DNA from: Nocardia terrae
GTDB lineage: Bacteria; Actinomycetota; Actinomycetes; Mycobacteriales; Mycobacteriaceae
NCBI RefSeq assembly: GCF_009760405.1
Contig: NZ_WRPP01000004.1
Location: 434,001-498,000, forward strand
DNA: 64,000 nucleotides
Direction: 5' to 3'
In this document: positions 34,476 through 41,590 of the stretch, one piece after another
Layout of the letters: the number at the start of each line of letters is the position of its first letter
How positions within the stretch are numbered: position 1 is the stretch's first letter
Program-made: the position numbers and the translations under genes
Notes under the pieces: generated by a model
What the model saw: the letters and a program-made list of their open reading frames with translations, nothing else
Told to the model about the DNA's origin: nothing
The model's database searches: none

Positions 34476-34934
34476 GTGACCAGGGACCGAAAGTTCCATA
34501 TCGCCCACGTGACGGGGCATGTGTTCTGGTGGGTCTTCGTCGTCGCCCTCCTGTTCCCGGAGATCTCGGGCGGCACCGTATCCGGCGCGACCGTCTACCA
34601 AGGGGCCTACCAGCCGCTGCGCGACTCGGGGCACACCCTGACGATGTGGACCGACTACCGCCCGTCGGACGGATTCTGTCCCGGCACGGCGCTGGCGGCT
34701 GTCGCCTTGGCGGTGGTGGTGATCGCTGCGATCATCGAGGCCGCGGTCGTGCATCGGCAGACGCAGGGGTGGATCACGGTGGCCGTGCCGCTTTTCGCCG
34801 GACTCGCGATCTGGAACGCGGTCCCGGGCTGCGGCAGCCCGCGAACGGCGGGCCTTTTCGCCCTGCCGATCGTTCTGCTGGCTGTCGCCGCACGGGAAAT
34901 CTGGGCGCGTGGCTACGCGCCGCGGCCCTCGTGA
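34476..34934 (+). CDS. Predicted integral membrane protein
   Basis: Encodes 152 aa with about four hydrophobic stretches (near 14-27, 70-90, 99-112, 124-140), and an extracellular-like loop GGTVSGATVYQGAYQPL. Cysteines at DGFCPGT and VPGCGSP may face each other across the membrane. No family recognised. Its leaderless promoter sits beside the palindrome at 34422, and a 16-bp hairpin follows, so it is a self-contained regulated unit. Confidence 0.72.
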   Translation: MTRDRKFHIAHVTGHVFWWVFVVALLFPEISGGTVSGATVYQGAYQPLRDSGHTLTMWTDYRPSDGFCPGTALAAVALAVVVIAAIIEAAVVHRQTQGWITVAVPLFAGLAIWNAVPGCGSPRTAGLFALPIVLLAVAAREIWARGYAPRPS

Positions 34935-34937
34935 TGT

Positions 34938-34981
34938 AAATCTGCCGCTATCTAGTTGATTCGCAAGATAGCGGCAGATTT
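34938..34981 (+). terminator. Hairpin after membrane gene
   Basis: 16-bp perfect stem AAATCTGCCGCTATCT (34938-34953) with 34966-34981, 12-base loop, then CTATTGC. Confidence 0.88.
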
Positions 34982-34998
34982 CTATTGCGGCCCTTCGG

Positions 34999-36954
34999 TC
35001 AGGTGGCGGCCCCGGTCTTGGTGGAAGGGAGGAACGGGCGCAGCAGGTTCTGTTCGGTGGAGGGGCCGAACTGCCATTCGGAGATCCAGGGGCCGGTGCC
35101 CTCGCTCGGGTCGAGGGCGCCCGCCTCGAGGAAGCGGTAGCGGCCGTCGAGGACGCCGCGGGCCAGGTCGGTGCCGGCGTCGTCGGTGTTGGACCAGAGG
35201 CCGTTGACGAGGCTCTCGACGCGCAGGCGGGCCTGGCGGCAGAAGACGTCGGCCAGTTCCTCGGCGGCGACGCCGTCGGGATCGCCCGCGACGCGCAGGG
35301 ATTGAGCGCGCACGCAGGCGGCGGCCATGGCGAACAGTTCCGCGCCGATGTCGACGATGCGGCCCAGGAAGCCCTGCTTGTACTCCAGCTTGGCCTGCCA
35401 GCGGGCCATGCCGTACATGAGCGCGCGGGCCTGCTTGCGTGACATCCGCTCGACGAAGCGCATATGTCTGGCGAGCGGCCCGAATTCACCGTAGGTGACG
35501 GGCGCGGTACCCGCGCCGACGGTGAGCTGCGGGAACCACTTGGCGTAGAAGCCGCTCGCGCCGACGGCGGCCTTGGCCTTGTCCTTGAGTTCGGCGTTGC
35601 GGTCCACCAGCGCGCCCGCGGCGGCCATGTGGGCATCGGCCATCTCACGGGCGATGAGCAGGCGCATGATCTCGCTGGAACCCTCGAAGATGCGGTTGAT
35701 GCGCAGATCGCGCACCAATTGCTCGGCACCTACGGCTCTTTCGCCGCGCGCCGCCAGGGAGGCGGCGGTCTCGTAGCCGCGGCCGCCGCGGATCTGCACC
35801 AGCTCGTCGGCGATATCGCAGGCCTGCTCGGACGCCCACAGCTTGGCGAGGGCGGCCTCGATGCGGATGTCGTTGCGGTTCTCGTCGCACATGGTGGCGG
35901 AGAGGTCGAGTACCGATTCGAGCGCGAAAGTGGTCGCGGCGATGTAGGAGATCTTCGCGCCGACGGCCGCGTGCTCGCCGACCGGGCGGCCCCACTGCAC
36001 GCGGGTGGCCGACCACTCCCGCGCGATCTTCAGCGACCACTTGGCCGCCGCGGTGCACATGGCCGGAATCGCGAGGCGGCCCGCGTTGAGGGTGGTCAGC
36101 GCGATCTTGAGGCCATCGCCCTCGCGCCCCACCAGATTTCGCTTGGGGACGCGGACATTGTGCATGCGGGTGACGCCGTTCTCGATGCCGCGCAGGCCCA
36201 TGAAGCCATTGCGCCGCTCCACGGTGATGCCCGGGCTGTCGGCCTCCACGATGAAGGCGGAGATGCCGCCGCGGTGACCCTCGCTCTTGGGCACCCGCGC
36301 CATGACTACGAGCAGTTCGGCGACCACGCCATTGGTGGTCCACAGCTTCACGCCGTTGATCTCGTAGGCCTCGCCGTCCTCGGTCGGGGTGGCCGTGGAA
36401 GCCATGCGGGCCGGGTCCGAACCCACATCGGGCTCGGTGAGCAGGAAGGCGCTCACCGCGCCTCTGGCGCAGCGCGGCAGGAACTCTCGCTTCTGCTCGG
36501 GGGTGCCGGCCAGCTTGAGCGGTTCGGGCACACCGATGGACTGGTGCGCCGAGAGCAGTACGCCGAGGCTGGCGTGCGCGGAGCCGACCAGCATGAGCGA
36601 CTTGTTGTAGCCGACCTGCGACAGCCCGACCCCGCCGTACTCCTCGGGGATCTTGAGGCCGAAGCAGCCGAGTTCGGCCAGGCCCTTGACGTATTCGTCG
36701 GGGATGCGGCCTTCGGCCTCGATGCGCTGGCCGTCGATGGTCTCGCAGAACGCGCGCAGCTTCTTCAGATACGCCTCGGTCTTGGCGGTGTCGGCGGCGT
36801 CCGGGTGCGGGAACGGGTGGATGAGGTCGAGCCGGAACCTTCCGAGGAACATCTCCTTGGCGAAAGAAGGCTTTGCCCAGGTGGTTTCGCGGGATTCCTC
36901 GACCAGTGCCCGGGCTTGTTCTTCGGTGGCGTCGACTTTGGCGTGAGTCGCCAT
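34999..36954 (-). CDS. fadE10: Acyl-CoA dehydrogenase, FadE10-like
   Basis: Encodes 651 aa, longer than ordinary acyl-CoA dehydrogenases (about 390) because of an extra C-terminal region. Core signatures: CARGAVSAFLLTEPDVGSDP (FAD/substrate), LWTTNGVVAELLVVMARV, IRGGRGYETAASLAARGERA and INRIFEGSSEIMRLLIAREM (end of the core). The start MATHAKVDATEEQARALVEE and length match mycobacterial FadE10, from memory. The catalytic Glu could not be placed with certainty; FadE10 was reported to be structurally atypical. GAGGAGG five bases before ATG 36954 fixes the start. Role: fatty-acid or CoA-thioester oxidation, substrate unknown. Confidence 0.9.
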   Translation of the reverse strand: MATHAKVDATEEQARALVEESRETTWAKPSFAKEMFLGRFRLDLIHPFPHPDAADTAKTEAYLKKLRAFCETIDGQRIEAEGRIPDEYVKGLAELGCFGLKIPEEYGGVGLSQVGYNKSLMLVGSAHASLGVLLSAHQSIGVPEPLKLAGTPEQKREFLPRCARGAVSAFLLTEPDVGSDPARMASTATPTEDGEAYEINGVKLWTTNGVVAELLVVMARVPKSEGHRGGISAFIVEADSPGITVERRNGFMGLRGIENGVTRMHNVRVPKRNLVGREGDGLKIALTTLNAGRLAIPAMCTAAAKWSLKIAREWSATRVQWGRPVGEHAAVGAKISYIAATTFALESVLDLSATMCDENRNDIRIEAALAKLWASEQACDIADELVQIRGGRGYETAASLAARGERAVGAEQLVRDLRINRIFEGSSEIMRLLIAREMADAHMAAAGALVDRNAELKDKAKAAVGASGFYAKWFPQLTVGAGTAPVTYGEFGPLARHMRFVERMSRKQARALMYGMARWQAKLEYKQGFLGRIVDIGAELFAMAAACVRAQSLRVAGDPDGVAAEELADVFCRQARLRVESLVNGLWSNTDDAGTDLARGVLDGRYRFLEAGALDPSEGTGPWISEWQFGPSTEQNLLRPFLPSTKTGAAT

Positions 36955-37081
36955 GATGTCCTCCTCGACCGTGATGAGAATCACATTCGAGTGTAGGAGC
37001 TCTTGTTACCCACCGGTAGGGGCTGGCTAAGATCGAAAACGCCTGTCAGAGAACGATCTTGATCGCCAGGCAAATCTCGGG

Positions 37082-38266
37082 CTATTGCACGCTCCGGAGA
37101 TAACGGCCGAAATGCGGGACGGTGAAACCGATGCTGCCGCGCTCGGCCGAATAGATGAGCCCCTTCTTGATCAACCCATCTCGCGCGGGTGAGAGCGAGG
37201 CGGGCTTGCGGCCGAGTTCACTCGCGACCGCGGAGGTAGCCACCGGCCCGTCATCACCGGACAAATCGGCCATGGCACGCATATATTCTCGTTCTGCGGG
37301 AGTCGCTCGTTCGTAGCGGGAACCAAAGAAACCGACCGCCAGTTCCTCTTCGGCGGCGGGCGCGGCCACCGCCACATCCTCGGCCGTGATCGGACTCTGC
37401 GCCGCGGCGTCCCAGGTCGCCTTCCCGTACGCCTGCACGAAATACGGGTACCCGTCGGCCTTGCGGTACAGCGCGTCGAGGGCCTCCTCGGTGTACTTCA
37501 CGGCCTCGCGATCGGCGGGCGCGATCAGCGCCTGATCCGCCGACTCCCGATCGAGCCGGTCGATGCGGTGATAGGAGAACAGGCGCTCGGAGTAGCTCTT
37601 GGACGCGGTCAGCACCGCGGGCAGGTGCGGCAGGCCCGCCCCGACCACGATCAAAGGCGCGGCGTCCTGGCTCAATTCGTGGCAGGCCCCGCAGATGGCC
37701 GAGATGTCGGCGGCCCCGAGATCCTGCATCTCGTCGATGAACACCGCGATCCCCACCCCGATGTCCCGCACCAGCGCCGCCGCGTCCATGAGCAGCTCCA
37801 CCAGGTCGATCTCGATATCGCCCGAATCGGCCCGCCCGGTCACCGCGGGCACGTCGATGCCCGGATTCCAGCGGTCCCGCATGCCCTTGTCGGCGGTGGA
37901 GCGCAGCGCGAAGGCCTTGAGAATCCCCAGGAAGTCGTCCACCTGCTCCGGATTGCGGTGTGCCACAGCGATGGAGCGCACCGCCATGTGCAGCGCCGAG
38001 GCCAGCGGCCGGCGCAGCTCCTGATCCGGGCGCGCCTCCAGCTTGCCGGTGCCCCAGCCGCGGGTGCGGGCCGCCGAGCGAAGCTGGTTGAGCAGCACGG
38101 TCTTTCCGACTCCGCGCAGTCCGGTGAGCATGACGCTGCGTTCGGGCCGTCCCCGCGAGACTCGTTCGAGCACGATGTCGAAGGCGTCGAGCTGCCGGTC
38201 CCGGCCCGCGAGTTCGGGCGGCCGCTGCCCCGCGCCGGGCGCGTAGGGATTCCTGACGGGGTCCAT
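37082..38266 (-). CDS. P-loop AAA-type ATPase with C-terminal winged helix
   Basis: Encodes 394 aa. Walker A LTGLRGVGKTVLL near residue 50, Walker B VAVFIDEMQDL, a sensor-like VVGAGLPHLP and ERLFSYHRI, then a winged-helix end (VASELGRKPASLSPARDGLIKKG). This is the archaeal-type/STAND-related AAA_16-like ATPase found in Actinobacteria and archaea; the wHTH and DEMQD imply DNA or nucleoprotein action. Function unknown. ATG 38266 (MDPVRNPY) is preferred; TTG 38275 is in frame. A TACGGT box lies eight bases upstream. Confidence 0.82.
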   Translation of the reverse strand: MDPVRNPYAPGAGQRPPELAGRDRQLDAFDIVLERVSRGRPERSVMLTGLRGVGKTVLLNQLRSAARTRGWGTGKLEARPDQELRRPLASALHMAVRSIAVAHRNPEQVDDFLGILKAFALRSTADKGMRDRWNPGIDVPAVTGRADSGDIEIDLVELLMDAAALVRDIGVGIAVFIDEMQDLGAADISAICGACHELSQDAAPLIVVGAGLPHLPAVLTASKSYSERLFSYHRIDRLDRESADQALIAPADREAVKYTEEALDALYRKADGYPYFVQAYGKATWDAAAQSPITAEDVAVAAPAAEEELAVGFFGSRYERATPAEREYMRAMADLSGDDGPVATSAVASELGRKPASLSPARDGLIKKGLIYSAERGSIGFTVPHFGRYLRSVQ

Positions 38267-38431
38267 GCCGCCCAACCGTAGCGCCGGAATCGCGGATTAT
38301 CCGGGCATCTATCGAGAGCGCTAGACGCAGCTATCGATTGGCATACCGGACCGCCCGAGTTAGCGCCCACGTTGTCCGCCGGGGTCTCTACCCTTATGCC
38401 TGATTCGTTGGGATCCAGCGCAGGAGGGTCG

Positions 38432-38689
38432 ATGTCGGAGGAAGCCATGCCGGTACCCACCGTGGCGGAGGTGGTCGAATCCTGGAACGTGCCCGCCGAG
38501 GCGATAGTCGCGGCGCGTATTCGCAACAACATTCTGGTGGCCATCGAGCGCGGATACGACGATCCGCAGTTGGTGGCGGACCTTGCGGTCGGTCCGCTGG
38601 TGATGGCGCTGGGGCAGTTGGAGGTGGATCTCGCGGACGCTCGCCGGCGGATTGCCGAGCTCGAGCGAGTGGTGGACGCGAAGAGTTGA
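38432..38689 (+). CDS. Small conserved hypothetical protein
   Basis: Encodes 85 aa from ATG 38432 with AGGAGGG three bases upstream (alternative ATG 38447 has GGAGG at a better distance). It is helical: VAEVVESWNVPAEAIVAARIRN, then LVADLAVGPLVMALGQLEVDLADARRRIAELERVV (shortened: ADARRRIAELERVVDAKS), the last part a coiled coil. No family known to me. An intrinsic terminator follows at 38748. Confidence 0.7.
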   Translation: MSEEAMPVPTVAEVVESWNVPAEAIVAARIRNNILVAIERGYDDPQLVADLAVGPLVMALGQLEVDLADARRRIAELERVVDAKS

Positions 38690-38747
38690 TAACGGCCGAG
38701 TCGATCACCTATATCATCTCGTGATCTGGAGCCCTATACACCGAATT

Positions 38748-38768
38748 GCCCCGCCAGCGGGGCGTTTT
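38748..38768 (+). terminator. Intrinsic terminator after the 38432 gene
   Basis: 6-bp GCCCCG stem with CCAG loop (38748-38763), then GTTTT. Confidence 0.8.
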
Positions 38769-38910
38769 GGAAAAGGTGCGACACACCGCTCGTGCCGGGT
38801 GGACAACCGGACGGCCTAGTCGTAATCTTCTCGTGACTTAGCGGAGTCTGTTGCTTCATCGGAGAGGCAGCCCGCGACGTTAACAAAAGCTAGATCGGAG
38901 ATGCGGCTCA

Positions 38911-39576
38911 GTGGGTAAGCACAGCTTGCAGCGGGAATCTCGGCTTCCGAATTCCGTGAAGGGTGCCATCGTCATGGGTGCGATGGCTGCGACGACTACC
39001 GGCGCGTTCCCGGCGATCACCGCCGCCGCTGCCACCGTCGACATTCCGGGTATCGGAAACTTCGATGTGCCGGACCAATTCGCGCCTCAGGCGCAGCAGT
39101 TCAACCAGACGGTCAAGGACGCCGAGACGGCGCTCCAGAACGGCCAGCTCGGCGCCGCCCCGCAGGCCGCCGCCCCGGCCCCGGGCCCGCAGTTCCAGCT
39201 GCCCAACATCTTCAACAAGTCCTCGAGCGTCGGCGACATCGCGCTGCACGCCGCCGAGACCAAGGTCGGCGCCCAGTACTCCTGGGGCGCGACCGGCCCC
39301 TACTCCTTCGACTGCTCCGGCCTGGTGCAGTGGGCCTACAAGCAGGCCGGAGTCGAGTTGCCCCGCACCAGCTTCGAGCAGTCCAACGTCGGCGCCCCGG
39401 TCGCCTTCGAGGACCTGCAGCCCGGTGACATCGTCATCACCAACGGCGGCGGCCACGTCGGCATCTACGCCGGTGACGGCAAGCTGCTGAACGCCGTGCA
39501 GACCGGCACCCCGGTGTCCTACACCTCGCTGCACCCCAGCCAGGTCGTCACCGCCCGCCGCATCGTGAACGCCTGA
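38911..39576 (+). CDS. Secreted NlpC/P60 peptidoglycan hydrolase (RipD/RipA-like)
   Basis: Encodes 221 aa. A signal peptide runs through KGAIVMGAMAATTTGAFPAITAAAA (about 17-42; shortened AIVMGAMAATTTGAF), then a Pro/Ala/Gln linker and an NlpC/P60 domain from about 100. Catalytic Cys135 is in FDCSGLVQW and His182 in GGGHVGIYAG; the third residue is in the usual late strand. Such enzymes cut peptidoglycan stem peptides during division and growth, secreted into the envelope. GTG 38911 has GGAG ten bases upstream. The gene is preceded by 220 bases with terminator 38748; no riboswitch consensus was recognised. Confidence 0.92.
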   Translation: MGKHSLQRESRLPNSVKGAIVMGAMAATTTGAFPAITAAAATVDIPGIGNFDVPDQFAPQAQQFNQTVKDAETALQNGQLGAAPQAAAPAPGPQFQLPNIFNKSSSVGDIALHAAETKVGAQYSWGATGPYSFDCSGLVQWAYKQAGVELPRTSFEQSNVGAPVAFEDLQPGDIVITNGGGHVGIYAGDGKLLNAVQTGTPVSYTSLHPSQVVTARRIVNA

Positions 39577-39608
39577 CGCTCACCGCGCTTCCGGTAATTC
39601 CGACGCAG

Positions 39609-39614
39609 TATGGT
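39609..39614 (+). promoter_or_regulatory. -10 box for leaderless transcript of the S4 gene
   Basis: TATGGT ends exactly six bases before GTG 39621. Confidence 0.6.
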
Positions 39615-39620
39615 CACTAG

Positions 39621-40016
39621 GTGACCTCCGCTCCACTGAGCACCACGGCCCAGGCCCGAGTTGATTCTTGGACCTGGGCCGTCCGCATTTTCAAAACCCG
39701 GTCGGCGGCCGCCGCGGCCTGTCGCGCGGGGCATGTAAAGGTCAATGGCGTACCTGTGAAACCCGCGCACGGCCTCAAGCCCGGCGACGAGATCCGCGTC
39801 CGCGTCAATGGTTCGGAACGCATCGTCATCGTCGAGCAGCTCATCACCAAGCGCGTCGGCGCGGCCGTGGCCGTGCAGTGCATGATCGACAAGAGCCCGC
39901 CTCCGCCGGACCCGCAACTGGCCGCCCTCATGCCGCACCGTGACCGCGGCGCGGGCCGCCCCACCAAGCGCGAGCGCCGCGAGACCGACCGGCTCCTGGG
40001 ACGCGACGGCGACTGA
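39621..40016 (+). CDS. S4-domain RNA-binding protein (Hsp15/YlqF-type small)
   Basis: Encodes 131 aa. The S4 fold is clear: SWTWAVRIFKTRSAAAAACRAGHVKVNGVPVKP (shortened: AVRIFKTRSAAAAACRAG; VKVNGVPVKPAHGLKPGDE) followed by a strand IVIVEQLITKRVG. Hsp15/RqcP-like proteins rescue 50S subunits or support stalled-ribosome quality control; this one has a basic tail (GRPTKRERRETDRLLGRD), typical of the family. GTG 39621 has a leaderless promoter. The exact ribosomal role is inferred. Confidence 0.88.
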   Translation: MTSAPLSTTAQARVDSWTWAVRIFKTRSAAAAACRAGHVKVNGVPVKPAHGLKPGDEIRVRVNGSERIVIVEQLITKRVGAAVAVQCMIDKSPPPPDPQLAALMPHRDRGAGRPTKRERRETDRLLGRDGD

Positions 40017-40025
40017 CCGGATCGG

Positions 40026-41179
40026 TCAGGGCTTCGAATCACCCTGCTGCGGGGCCGGATTCCCCGGTTGATCGGTCGATGCCGCGCGTGCTCCCCACGC
40101 CGCGGCGGCGATGGTCACCAGTGCCCCGAGCATGAGCGCGGCCGGTTCGCCGGGCTTCAGGACGTGCAGCTGCGTGCCGACCGTGACGGCGGCGACCGGA
40201 ACACCGATCTGCGCGGCCGCGATGGTGCCGAGCGGAATCGGCTGTCCGAGAAAGTGCATGAGCGTGTGAGCCAGCACGGCCGCCGCGCCCAGGGCGATAC
40301 CGAGCAGGATCAGGTACGGGTGGTCGCCGAACTCGCGCAGGTTCAGGCGCGCGCCCAGCCACACGAAGAACAGCGGCGCGAGGAAACCGTCGCTGATGGC
40401 GAAGAGCTGCCGGGCGACCCGCCGCGGCTCGCCGATGGCCGCCACCGCCAGACCCATGGCGAAGCCGTCGAGACGTGACTGCGGGTGGCCAGCGCCCCCA
40501 GGGCGAACAGCAGCGCCAGGCTGACCCGCAGCTCGAGCGCGAACTGCCGGTCCTCGGAGATCTTGTGCAGCCGGTGCCGGATGCCGGAATCCTCCAGCCA
40601 GCGCAGGAAGAAGTACACGATGATCGCGGCCGCGGTCACCAGTACCGCGCCGATGGCCGCCCGGCCCGCATTGCGCGGATCGATCACCAGCGGCAGCGCC
40701 ACCACCGCGGCGGCGTCCGCGATGGCGACCTGAGCGGTCAACTCCAGCACGGGTTTTCCGGCCAGTCCCTGAGAGTCGATGATGGGTAGCGCGATGGCCG
40801 CCGAGGACGAGGCGATGAGCACCGCGTAGAGCAGTCCGTGCCCGGTGTCGAACCACACCGCGATGCCCTGCCCGGCGAGCACCGCCAGCACCCCGACCAC
40901 CACCGCCCGCAGCACGCCCTTGTCCAGCGCCGAGCGAATGGACGCGTCCCGCACCGGCACATGGGTGCCCGCCACGAACATGACCACCGCGAAACCGACG
41001 TCGGCGAGAAAGGTGAAGGTCGGGTCCGTCGGGTGCAGCAGCCCGAAGCCGGTGGTGCCGAAGACGATTCCGGCCAGCAGCTCGCCCAGGATGACCGGCA
41101 GGTGCCAGGACCGCCGCCAGGCCAGCCAGGGCCCGGCCAGGCCGAGCACGGTGATGAGGGTGAGGGTCTGAAAGGTCAT
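40026..41179 (-). pseudogene. Cation/proton antiporter (KefB-like), frameshifted
   Basis: Two frames encode one protein. 41179 to about 40475 encodes the N-terminal part (GEILLAGIVFGTTG-like helices, LVIDPRNAGRAAI, LFALGALATRSH), then the frame should change: from about 40485 down to 40026 another frame encodes FAMGLAVAAIGEPRRVARQLFAISDGFLAPLFFVWLGA (shortened) through the last helices. At the join the relatives would have about eight residues between LATR and GFA, whereas only 14 bases separate them here, about 10 bases too few. So a deletion (real or a sequencing error) is likely. As read, the product is truncated at the join and tail residues are nonsense. CPA2-type Na+/H+ or K+/H+ exchange is the family role. 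Confidence 0.75.
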
Positions 41180-41186
41180 GGTGTGC

Positions 41187-41576
41187 TCAGGGTAGGGCGG
41201 CGATCTTCACGGGGATCGCGATGTTCTCGTCGGTGTAGTAGATCGCGCACACCCGGTGGTAGCCGTCCGCGATCACCATGGGCACGTTCCTGCGGAAGTC
41301 CCCGCGCACCACCAGGATCGGAGACAACGTCTTGCCCGCCACGATCTTCTGCAGGTCCCGTCGCACATACGGATTGGAGGTCGGCAGGGCCTCCAACTGC
41401 GAGGCGCGCAGCAGATCCTTGGCCTTCTTCTGGACCACGGGCGCGTCCCGCAATTCCTGGATCACGGTCTCGACGACCGCCGGCTCGGCCAGCATCTCGA
41501 GGTAGTCCGCGGCGGCCGGATAGTCGTGCTCGTCCGGCTCCTTCTTCCACTTGACCGTGATCACGGGGTCCGCCAT
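41187..41576 (-). CDS. ParB/Srx-like domain small protein
   Basis: Encodes 129 aa. After a charged start (ITVKWKKEPDEHDYP) the centre is helical; the end holds the ParB-type signature ILVVRGDFRRNVPMVIADGYHRVCAIYY (shortened: PMVIADGYHRVCAIYY), similar to the GNHR box of ParB/sulfiredoxin folds, but without a CTP-binding DNA-segregation context. ATG 41576 chosen; a near -10 (CAGGAT) lies six bases upstream. Lies between the antiporter fragment and the PKS-like gene on the same strand, so it may be co-transcribed. Confidence 0.72.
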   Translation of the reverse strand: MADPVITVKWKKEPDEHDYPAAADYLEMLAEPAVVETVIQELRDAPVVQKKAKDLLRASQLEALPTSNPYVRRDLQKIVAGKTLSPILVVRGDFRRNVPMVIADGYHRVCAIYYTDENIAIPVKIAALP

Positions 41577-41590
41577 GGAGTCATCCTGCC

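Noticed and set aside
38690..38910. Possible c-di-AMP riboswitch upstream of the NlpC/P60 gene
   Set aside because: The conserved bases of the ydaO class were not found; only a terminator and short dyads are present.
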